From Ooceraea biroi (taxonomy: Eukaryota; Arthropoda; Insecta; Hymenoptera; Formicidae), in the NCBI RefSeq assembly GCF_003672135.1, contig NC_039517.1:4960001-5024000 (forward strand): a stretch of DNA of 64,000 nt, written 5' to 3'. The notes under the pieces were generated by a model that saw nothing but the letters and a program-made list of their open reading frames with translations, made no database searches and was not told where the DNA came from. Made by a program: the position numbers and the translations under genes. Shown here piece by piece: positions 24,691-34,853 of this stretch. Each line of letters begins with the position of its first letter. Within the stretch, counting starts at the first letter, position 1.

Positions 24691-25798
24691 CGAGTTACGT
24701 ACGAGCACGGGCCATTGATCCTCTCCCCGCGGACGACGACAGGCAGGCAAATGGACGGGAATAATTGCACTCGCGTGTGCACGCTTTTGACCGTCCTTGA
24801 CAGTGAAAAGAGGCTCGCCGTGAAATACTTTCCGCAGTTACACACAAGCACCACGTTACACGTTACATCAAAGCGATGGACTACCTCGGCCTTCGGTATA
24901 TCGATTCGTGCACGCAAAAAGAACCGCTCATTCGAAGCCGCTTCCTGTTCCCGCTCCGCGTTCTTTGTGCAGTATCACAATACACGCGGAGGCACATCCG
25001 GCCGTTGTTCTTGCGCGAGTACTTGCACTTGTCGCCGCGGATCTCGCGGGTCTCTCGATGTAACTGGGTCGCAGGCAGGTCCCTATATCTGGGAATTAAT
25101 TGGCCAACCGACTAAGTTTGTTGCCGAACTAAATTCGGGCCACGACGGGGGTTGCTCGTCGCCGATTTATTTATGGTCACGCAAACGTGGAGGAGCCTCT
25201 GCCTGCCTCAATGTTTTTATCATGGCGCGGTGAATATCGCGCAGGTAACGGTGAAACTTTAACGAGATGGTTACGACCTCGACTATTTCAAGCGTGTGTC
25301 CTGAAATATGGATCGCGTCTTCCGGGTTATCCTCGAGTGCCCTTAACGATGAGCTATCAAATATTTTGCAGCACCGCGCGCGTCTCGTATCAATATTGGA
25401 GCACCGGCATGTCGAGATACGCTGTTATCGGTATAACCGTCAGTCCAGCCGTGACTTTATTTTGCTTATCTCCGTCGCATTGTGTAACAGTGGACTTAAC
25501 CGTCGCACTAGTGCAACAGCAATTCGTCATTTTAAAAACGCACATAATTTTATCTTCGCTGTTTTTCTACCGCTGCAGATATTCGTATTTGTCGATCTGA
25601 GCTGAGAATTGCGTTATTGAGAATCCGTCATCCGTCACGTAACAATTCATTTCAGAAATGCGTATGACTTTATTCTGCATATATTTAATGTCTCCACTTT
25701 CGTAATCTTCGCTTTCTGTCCCTGTAAATTTTAGTTTTATTATTGGAAGTAGAGTTGTTTGTCGACCTATATTCATTGTTCATTTCAGAGGACTTTCG
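24691..25798. other. Gene-free stretch upstream of the FAM135 leader exon
   Basis: Moderately GC-rich DNA with several overlapping open frames (the longest at 24715-25233) that show no domain-like sequence. A pyrimidine-rich stretch ends in the acceptor TTCATTTCAG at about 25798. A local promoter for FAM135 here cannot be excluded. Confidence 0.4.
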
Positions 25799-25968
25799 GC
25801 GCTGAGGTTCCTCCTCAGGATGGCAGGAGCGAGCCGAGAGGATCGGCGAGACCCTGAAGATTTCGTGCTCGTGTGTCGCGTTAGGCGAAGCTGGTCTTCG
25901 CTCGATTAGGGGGCAGTGCGAGAGTAGCGCGGGACGCGGGGGTGGTTCCTTCCATCGCGAGGATCGAG
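25799..25968 (+). promoter_or_regulatory. FAM135 5' leader exon (acceptor at 25798) containing a 29-codon uORF
   Basis: A polypyrimidine tract and CAG at 25796-25798 make a good acceptor, with AGAG giving an alternative 2 nt later. The exon then runs without a stop-free requirement into the FAM135 start at 25969. An upstream ATG at 25820 opens a short frame ending TAG at 25907-25909, 59 nt before the main start. The presence of an acceptor means the transcription start lies in an upstream exon. Confidence 0.6.
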
Positions 25969-28900
25969 ATGAGCGATCTACAGGCCACCCTCGAGTTCTC
26001 CCTCGAGCTCTGCAAGTTCTACAATGTCGACCTCTTCCAGCGCGGGTGAGAATAACGCTCGTTTCTAAACTTTTCCATCTTTTAAACTTTAAATCGGCGT
26101 CTGTGTGACGTTGCATCACTTTATGCGGAAAGTACATAGCGCCCGGTTGCCGGAAAGATCAGACTGGCCTGCAAAAATACGTCAATACTTTTCGTGCTTA
26201 CAGATATTACCAAATCCGAACTGCTCTCAGAGTGTCGCCGAAGATACCGGTCAAGGTGGAAATCAACCAACCACGAAGCCGTAAGCACTTCGATAATCAA
26301 AGTACAATAAATTTTTTCTGATATCAACATTTTATTTCACAGAATGTTTTCCATTAAATGCTCCAGCTGCACCAATATGTTTTATGAGTAGAGATACGTA
26401 ACATTTTTCTCTTATCTCAACTCATAGAATATATATCAGCACAGTTTGATCATTTAAATGGAAAGAGAAACGCCCTGATACGTTATTTAAATATTTATAT
26501 ATAAACTCTACGTCGCGCCTAGCGAACTTCACGATGGCAAAATTTTTCCCAAATAAACACGATTCGCGAATTCTTCAATGTAATCTCCTCGTATGAAAAA
26601 TTCATTTTGAAGACTTTAACATAGCCCAACACATTTCAGGACATCTCTCTTCAGTACTTTACGTTTTAACATGCCTACATTTCTCACGCGAGCGTCGCGT
26701 GAGTGTCGTGAATGTTTCTTTCACTGTTCAATTTTCGCTTCTAAATTTCATCACGCGATGGAGTACTTGCTGAATTCGTTCGACCGATTTGTTGATTGCG
26801 TTCTCGGGTCGCCAAAAATCGATTGGACGTGCTAGACGCATCGTCGTGTTACAGACCCTCTGGAGGCGCCTGGCAGGAGCAAACTCTTTCAGATCCTCTA
26901 CAGGAATGAGGAGGTGACACTTGGTACTTCCGTGTTGTTCCGGGCGCACGTGCTCGTGCACAGTCACAAGATCGAGGAGGCTCTGTCGCGCACCCACTTC
27001 AACTTGGGTGTCGAGCTATGGTTCAGCGAGCCGACGCAGCCGGGCAACATGGCTTGCGTGTCCTCGAGGTGAGCATTCGACGCCAACCTGACACAGTTTT
27101 TTCCCCGGCAGCCACACGCAATCGTGGACTATAAACTGTAAGCGATCTGGTAATTAGTCAACCGCATTCTTGTGTTCTTTTTGACATATTACATGTTAGG
27201 ATTGAGACCAAAAATAACATTTCTTTAAAGACATAGTTCCTTAAGCAGGACTTAAAGTCTTATGATATTTTTACGGCACTCTGACAATCTGTAATATTTA
27301 TATTAATTGATTGCAAAAACCTTAAAATATTCAGAAAATCACATTTTCAGCTTTGGAAAATGAATAATCGCTCTGTTCAATTTCTGACACTCGAAGACAC
27401 GTGAAAGGTGGTCTTTGCGATTTCCGCTCTTTTAGGACATCCGTTCGATGTTTGTCCAGAAATTGCAGCGAAACTGATCGATAGTGGTTTTCACCGGCGA
27501 TGAGACTCGCCATCGACGAGCCTGTGATCGATAGGTGATTTGATGGTTAGGTGATGGACGGTTCTTTTTCAGGGCGTTGCAGCTGAACTTCACACCCACG
27601 AAGGGCCTTCACTACCATCTGCCGGTGCTCTTCGATTACTTTCACCTCGCCGCGGTGTCCATCACGATCCACGCCTGCCTCGTGGCACTTCATCAACCCT
27701 ACATCAAGTCAGTATCGCTCGATCGCGCTCGCGCGTTTCACAACTCTTCTACAAGTACTGCTCGATTTATAATCGATGTTGTCCCTCACGAGAGTCCTTC
27801 TTTCTGTTTCATGGTCGCACACTTTCAACTCTCGGCGAATGCAGGAAGAGCATACTGCATGTAGTGCAGAGCTGGTGAGTTCTCCAGAGAGGCTCAAAGA
27901 CATCACAAACGCTTAGGATCGCTTAAATTCTTGCGCAAGTAATTGCGCAACTCATTCGCAGTCTTGCTTGCTAAAAATTAACTGCATTTACAAATATACC
28001 TTATCATTTACATTCAATCACTATTGCAGCGCACCACGAGGAGGAAAACCATGGTTACAGTTTAAGCAATCCGCGGCGAATGGCGACAACAATACGAATG
28101 CCTTTGGGAATATCGTGAGTTTGTTCGTAACGATCATTGCGTCGATCATTATGCAGTGAATCTAAGATCGTGAATCGTTTTAGGAGACCACCACGAGATG
28201 CGTCGGGTCGACGACGAGGGTACAGCACGCGAGGCTGGTCCAGCAGGAAGTCACCAGGTTGCTCCTGGCCGCGAGGGAGTCCTTGCTTAATGATCTGTCC
28301 GACCTGGCACGGCTACTTCCCTCTTGGCAACAAAGAGCACTCGAGCTCGCACAGAACACGCACAAAGAGATCACGAAGGTTCGAATTCTCGCGCTGCGCC
28401 AGTCGCTCTTTAAAATTGTCGGACAATCTTTGAGATCGTGGGGTTCTTCTGTTGCAGCTGATGGATTCCGAGGAAACTGACATAGCCCAACTCTGCGCAC
28501 AAAATATCGTCCTCTGGCAGCACTTCTTGGAGGCATTCTCCGGCCGAGAAGCAGTCCATCAGCATTTAGCGCGAGTTCATCATCAATTGAGAGTGAGGAC
28601 ATTGACAAATTAATAATTAAGCCAACAATTCAGGATATATTAGAATATTTGCAAATTAATTCAATGTGCAAAATTAAACAAATTTTTTAGAAATATATTA
28701 TAAATTTTTCTAAATAAATGCGAAATTTATTTGTAAGAAAGTAAAACAATTTCAGTTATATTATTGAGTTTTTGTTTAGTTATTATTAATATTACGTCGT
28801 GTTGTATGGTATTTTATAAACAATATCAACGTAATATCAATTTTAACGTAAATAAATTCTACGCAAATACATTTACAAATAAATTTGCAAACAACGAGAA

Positions 28901-29329
28901 AAATATTTCTCGAATAAACCCGTAACATATTGAACTAATTTGCAGACAAAACAGCAATAAAGTTATATATCGATATTATATATTAATTACTAATTATTTA
29001 ATTTAAGTACTAATATTAAATAAAATAAAAATATCTGCATCAAACAGTACTTTAGCTATTTAATAATCTAATTTTAATTAATTTATAGGTAAAGCGATTC
29101 GCGGAGGGTTTCTTCGTATTAGAGAATCCGAGAACTTCGGCAGCGGGCTGTTACGACGCGAATTATCAGTCCTATCAAGCAGTGAGCGAGGCTGCTCGAA
29201 GATCGCGTTACCTCGCGTCGTTGCCGCCTTTACCTGTCCATTGTCCAGAACTGGATGGTGATCTCCATTCGTTACCTTTGATCTTTGAGGATCAATACGC
29301 TGACATGCAGCAGAGGCACAGAAACAGTG
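25969..29329 (+). CDS. FAM135: FAM135 N-terminal domain exons (residues ~1-396)
   Basis: The first nine exons encode the conserved FAM135 N-terminal region (DUF3657). Landmarks are CKFYNVDLFQRG then YYQIRTALRVSPKIP, KLFQILYRNEEV, FTPTKGLHYHLPVLFDYFHL, HACLVALHQPYI and SLPPLPVHCPELDGDLHSLP. Compared with vertebrate FAM135A, the segment between KVEI and KLFQILYRNEEV is shorter. A helical region (about residues 207-316, rich in L/A/E/Q) follows and may be coiled. The exon at 27845-27874 is only 30 nt. The intron 28379-28457 is 79 nt with a weak donor, GTTCGA. Confidence 0.88.
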
Positions 29330-32300
29330 GTAGGTCTGTCGCGCTGCGCTTGAATACGCTCACTCCAATATGTAACTTAAAACAATGTTTTTATTTACGC
29401 TTTAGCTTATATTTCCTATTAGGTTTTATATTCCTTAGATTTTTTCTGAAAATATATGAGTATAAAGTTTTAAATCCTTTACATACATCAATATTCTCTT
29501 CATATATTCTTTCTAAATATTCTTCTCAGTTCCCAGCATGGACGACTGCAGCTGCGGGATAGCAGCGATACTGGAGTCGCGATCTCTGGGCATCTGGTCG
29601 CCCAGGAGCGAAGGTGCGGCTCAGGATATTGGGTCGATTCAAGCCCGCCTGATGCTGACACCTTCCACGCTCCCGGCGAGACACAGCAAGTCCCTCGATC
29701 AGCTTGGTCCCGAGCTGACAGTGCCCCTGCAGCCCAGAATGTCGCCAAAGACCCTGCCTAGGTCTGTGTCGACTCAGCTGTTCCCGCGGGGGCAGCGTGG
29801 CAGCGGTCGCAACGTCACTCCACCCGCGACGGTGCCCTCCAGAGGGAGACCCAGGTCGACAGTACCGTCCAGTAGCACTCTTTTTCCACCATCGGGCCAG
29901 CAGGCCTGCTCCGCGCCAAACCCATCTCTTAGCTCCACGCCGGTGATCACCTTGCCACGAGCCAAGTCCACGCAGATGCTGGTGCCAAACAGACAACAGC
30001 AGCAATCCGATCACCAATCCACTTCCATTACCTCATTGCTGGCAGCGATATTCCCTGAGTTGCCTCCAGGTGGACACCTGCCCGGTTATCGACCGTCGTC
30101 CAAATCCTGCGACCAGAATCTCACTGTGCCAAGCTGCGTGGGTGCTCTGGACCTCAGTCAGCTGCCAGACTGCTTGACGGAAAGCAAGTCGGTGAATCTA
30201 GTGGAAGGTAGATATCTCAGATAAAGAATCTCTCAGATTTAAAACTACTACTAGATAAGATTGATAAGATATTACATTGAAAAAGATTTGTCGTATTTAT
30301 CATAGAAAGAATAAAATTATAAATAATAAATTATAAATCTTGGTGACGATTAATATATTGTTTCCCACGTGTGTTTTTTTGTGATGCAGACTACCATTCT
30401 CTCGATACCAGAAGAATCCGGCTGGAGCCGCGAAGCCATCGTTTGGGGACACGCCAACCGCTGCCACCGACCACAAACGACCAAAGTAGTTTTCTGTCCA
30501 CCAAGGCGAACGTAAATGGCGGCGATAATTTTCTGCAGGATCATCAGCCGCTGCACACGGCGACACTGGACAGGGTCACTTATCGAGGAAATTCCAGAAA
30601 GTCTGGCCACCAGACGGGTGGCAAGTACAGTCAGAGCAATGGTATCGAATGTCGCAGGTATCACACTCTCGGCAAAACATCGATGACGCAGGCGCAGAGG
30701 AGTCGCCTGGACATGTCGGATATCATGAACGGGAGCGCTCTAAGCAGTAGCCACTCTGTCTTGACGACCCCGAAGAGATCCAACTACTATGCGATCACAG
30801 ACTCATTCTTCTATCGCACGAACGGCAGCAGCACCAGCGGAAGGACCCGCGAAGAGATGGATAAGCCAAAGAGGCCGAAGAGCACGGAACGCCTAGTCGA
30901 CGAGGTAGAGCGCAACGAGTGCTGCGACTTCCGGCGAGACCGACCAATTCGCAGGAGAGTCGAGCGATCGGTCAAGTCACCCCGTAACGGGGTGAATCAG
31001 AATTATAGCGAGGAGAAGCATCGACGTTGCGGCCAAACGGAGAAGAAGAACGTGGAGACGCCGCAGGAGCCGATTTACGAAGTGATAGCCACGAAACCGG
31101 AACCGAAGAGAGAGTCGCGTGTCGAGAGGAGGAGAGACAAGCACAGCAGAAGACCGCACTCCGCGCCCGTTCTCGATACGGATCACCCAGTAGATGAAAG
31201 CAATCACCGGAACGAGAAGAAATGCAGTCACAGAAACAGAAAGCCGGCGCCGCCACCTCCGGCGTACCAGGATCCCGCTGTTGCCCCTCTGCCCAAGTAT
31301 CGTCATCCCCCTCCGCCTGCGACGAGTGTGCTTGAAGTGGAGAACAATAACAAAATTATTCTAAAGGTAAAATATCGAAAAATAAAAAAAATATTATCTG
31401 TTATAATAAAAATATTAATATCAACGGATAATGCAATATACTTCATCTCGCTGCTCAGATAGAACCCATAAAGTCACCCATGGAGGCGCCGAAGACCAAC
31501 GGCACGACGCCATCGGACACGTCGAGCGTCGCGGCGCCATTGCCAAACGTAAAGAGGCTGCGATGCGCCAGCGTGCCGGTCGCTCAAAACAAGGTGGTGG
31601 TTCCGCGTAGCGCGGTCTCGCTTCCCTGCATGCCAATTCGCGACAGCAAAGACAGTCTGAGCAACAACGTGCCGGTTATCCCGAACCTCCTCAGTCCACC
31701 GTCCACCAGGCCCAGCAGTCCCACGCCGAGCTCAAGTTCCAGCAACCTCACGTCTGAGTGCTCGGGCTGGGTCAGCAGTGGAGATACTTCCAGCTCGGAG
31801 CAGCGTCGCAACCAGGCAAAGTTGTCCAGCGAACAGCTGCGCCAGAAGCTGTCGAAGATCGTGCCACGCAAGGATCGCCCTACCGCCGCGAAGGAGAACA
31901 TGGAGGAGCATTCGTACGAGGAGGTGCGGCTGCCGCCGCCGAAAATGTTTCAGGATGAGCCTCCACCGCCCGAGGAGTTCCGTGACCCGCCCGCACCGAT
32001 CGACAATCCGCTCTACCACGTGTACGAAACGGTGAAGCAGACCAGGAGCCCGAAACAGAACAAGACGGCGCCCTGCAGCCCGCAACGAAACCGGGATAGG
32101 GATACCATTTATGGCATCAGAGACATCTGCCTAGATTGTTACCAGGAGGGCAAGGAGCTGTTGCAATCCACGCAGGACGACTTTATCAACTTTAAAAAGT
32201 GCAAGGAGGAGTTCAAGCGACAGATGAACTTTTCCGGCAAGATCTACAGGTACGCTGAGTCCTCTTGTAATCGCGCGGTTAGCCCTCCCGATAGCAATTG

Positions 32301-34370
32301 CTTCCTTTAAGCTCAATATTCCTGGAGACTGATTCGAAGTTGTGACATAATCGATTAGATATCGATTATTCAACTAATCCATTTAATTAGACAAATATTG
32401 ACGTCTGATTGACAAAACAACATGCTTGAAGAGCATTATTAAACTATTTTCTCTGAGAGTCTGTTAATTTATATATTTATATATTTAATATAGTTAATTT
32501 ATATATTTTTAAATTTCATAATTTAAAATCAACTTCGAATTGCGTTCCATGGGCACTAGAATTTGATTTGTCGAAACTATAGCTACGCTTCTCCTTCTTT
32601 TTAAGCATATCATTCTTGATAAACGATGCTACTAACAATGCTTCTTGAGATTTCATCACTGCTATAGGTGCTCTCTTGCGTTTCGCTTTCGCGTTTCGCG
32701 GTTTCGTCTGTCTTTCCGTTTGTAGTTAAGTTCTCTCTTCTCTGTCTACCTTACCCCTCTCTAGAGAACTCGAGGAAGCACAGTTGCGTTTACACAAAAG
32801 TGCCCATTCCCTCGGATACGGTGACCTTCTCAACTCCTCGCCGTCGGTTCATCCATTAAGATCCAATGTGCCTCTTAGTGACTATCCGACCTTGGCCTCG
32901 ACCCTGCCGTACTTCCATATCAGCGACGAGTACCGGCTCTTTTCGCCGGAAGGGGCACATCTCATCATTTGCGTTCACGGTCTCGATGGCAATGCTGCTG
33001 ATCTCCGTCTCGTCAAGACTTACCTGGAACTGGGTCTGCCTGGCGCGCACCTGGACTTCCTCATGTCCGAGAGAAATCAGGTGAATATCTACGCGACGTC
33101 CAGAAATTCTTGTATTCACGCAAGTGCAAGTTTCAATTGTTCTCAATTAAATTATTTTTTTATTTTCCTGATTAATGCTAAAATTCTAAAATCTTATTGT
33201 GGGTTTGTTAAAAACATTAATTGTAGCAAAAGATTAATGTTTCAATACTTTTTATGCAAATATGAATTTACATCTTTGTCGATATTATAAGAAAAAAAAT
33301 AACGAAATGCTTGCGTATGACAGGGTGACACCTTTTCCGACTTCGATACGATGACCGACCGGTTAGTGGCCGAAATTCTCTACCACATTGAGTCATCGGG
33401 GCTGAATCCAACGAAGGTGAGCTTCATCGGGCATTCCCTTGGGACCATAATCATCCGGAGTGCCCTGACGCGACCGCAACTGCGTCCACTTTTGCCCCGC
33501 TTGCACACATTCCTCAGCTTGAGCGGGCCGCATTTAGGCACCCTTTATAACACGAGCGGTTTGGTGAACGCAGGTGAGTCTAATAATAAATACTCGATGC
33601 TCTCCACGTCTCCCAATATTGCGAGAACCTCTCGGTTGGATTATATCTTCATCGATTCGCGCAGGTATGTGGTTCATGCAGAAGTGGAAGAAGTCCGGAT
33701 CTCTACTGCAATTGGCCATGAAGGACGCGCCGGACGTGAGGCGTTCCTTTATGTTCCGCTTAAGCCAGAAGAGCAATCTGCAGAAGTTCAAACACGTTCT
33801 ACTGTGTGGTAGCGCTCAAGATCGATATGTGCCATTGCACTCTGCCCGTATCGAGCTCTGCAAAGCTGCCGTGCGAGATCCGACCGACCAAGGTATCACA
33901 TTTCAACGTATTATATTACCACGTTTCTTTCGTATTTTGTAAGTTTATGATAATGCGAAGGAAATCCGAATTCCACGATCGCAGTTATTCCTCGAACGAA
34001 ATTGCACACGTGTCTGAAAAATTCATTTTCATAAGTTTTATTTTAGAAGAAACAAGTAAAGGAAGTTTTAATAATTGTCAATTTTTATCATTTTATTATT
34101 TAATTATAAAAATAAAAATAATTAACCGAACACGTGAAATCTGAATTACTGTCGATTGTTCCAGGTGCCGCGTATCGCGAGATGGTGCACAACATCCTTT
34201 ACCCCGTGATGTCGGCGCCCGGCGTCAGCCTCGTCCGCTACGACGTGCATCATGCCCTACCGCCGACGGCGAACGCCCTGATAGGCCGAGCCGCGCACAT
34301 CGCCGTCCTCGACTCCGAGCTTTTCATTGAGAAGTTCCTGCTAGTGGCGGGACTCAAGTACTTCAGATAA
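25969..34370 (+). CDS. FAM135: FAM135 family protein, lipase-like (15 coding exons, ~1544 aa)
   Basis: Coding exons with GT-AG borders are 25969-26045, 26204-26280, 26855-27068, 27573-27707, 27845-27874, 28030-28114, 28184-28378, 28458-28592, 29089-29329, 29530-30207, 30390-31366, 31459-32249, 32765-33080, 33324-33573, 33665-33892 and 34165-34370 (the first carries only 25 codons). Phases agree across every junction and sum to 1545 codons with TAA. Counting the first short exon, there are 16 pieces. The start MSDLQATLEFSLELCKFYNV is the hallmark N-terminus of FAM135A/B. The C-terminal ~330 residues form a DUF676 alpha/beta-hydrolase with GHSLG nucleophile (Ser about 1355), Asp in GSAQDRYVP (about 1453) and His in DVHHALP (about 1505). 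Length is close to vertebrate FAM135A. A complete triad suggests esterase or lipase activity; the substrate is unknown. It lies tail to tail with the KLHL10 gene. Confidence 0.93.
29530..32249 (+). CDS. FAM135: FAM135 central disordered exons (residues ~397-1211)
   Basis: Three large exons (678, 977 and 791 nt) encode low-complexity sequence rich in S, P, R, Q and T. There are poly-proline runs (KPAPPPPAYQDP, YRHPPPPATS) and several tyrosine motifs (EPIYEVI, HSYEEV, NPLYHVYE, DTIYGI). No folded domain is recognised until the last ~45 residues (DICLDCYQEGKELLQSTQ), which are helix-like and lead into the hydrolase. This part is expected to be poorly conserved outside Hymenoptera and is likely a docking region; that role is inference. 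Confidence 0.85.
32765..34370 (+). CDS. FAM135: FAM135 C-terminal alpha/beta-hydrolase exons (residues ~1212-1544)
   Basis: Four exons encode the DUF676 serine-hydrolase fold. AHLIICVHGLDGNAADLRL supplies the oxyanion strand (HGLDGN), VSFIGHSLGTIIIRSAL the nucleophile elbow, VLLCGSAQDRYVPLHS the acidic residue and RYDVHHALPP the histidine. All three catalytic positions are intact. The protein ends LLVAGLKYFR. No transmembrane segment or signal peptide is evident, so the enzyme is probably cytoplasmic or peripheral. Confidence 0.92.
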
Positions 34371-34804
34371 GGAAGGGACTGTCTAGCGCGCGAATCGATG
34401 GAACTAATTAAACTGTAGTTTATCAAAGAAAAGTAAGGGCACTCGAAGATTGCCGCTCCCCGCGACGATATCCGGCGACGATCGCGTAATTAGCATAATT
34501 AGCGTAATTTATAGGCGCCCTAATGGGCGTTGCCCCGCCTCCTTCCCTTCGTTCGTCCTGGGAGAAACGAATTGGAATCTAGGGACGGGGCAGTCCGAGC
34601 TTTTTTTACACTGAACGCGGCGCACGTCGTCTTCGATCTCAACGTTGGTCGTCGTTACGTTCCCGGATGCCATCTCCATCACGCGTCGTCGACCGCGGAA
34701 GGATTGCGGCGAGATACGCATACACCTTTGCGACGCTCGTTCCATCCGAATCGAATGGATCTCTAGCTGGTCGTGAAACGGACCTATCGTCCAATGGTGA
34801 TTGT

Positions 34805-34853
34805 GCTGGTGGTGATGGTGATGGTGGTGATGGTGGTAGTAGTAGTAGTAGTG
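34805..34853. repeat. GGT/GAT/AGT trinucleotide repeat
   Basis: A run of imperfect GGTGAT units followed by five AGT units lies about 440 bp after the FAM135 stop, possibly in its 3' UTR. Minus-strand frames across it give poly-histidine and poly-tyrosine and are not credible genes. Confidence 0.85.

Noticed and set aside
24715..25233. 172-codon plus-strand open frame upstream of FAM135
   Set aside because: No domain-like sequence, and no splice evidence linking it to FAM135.
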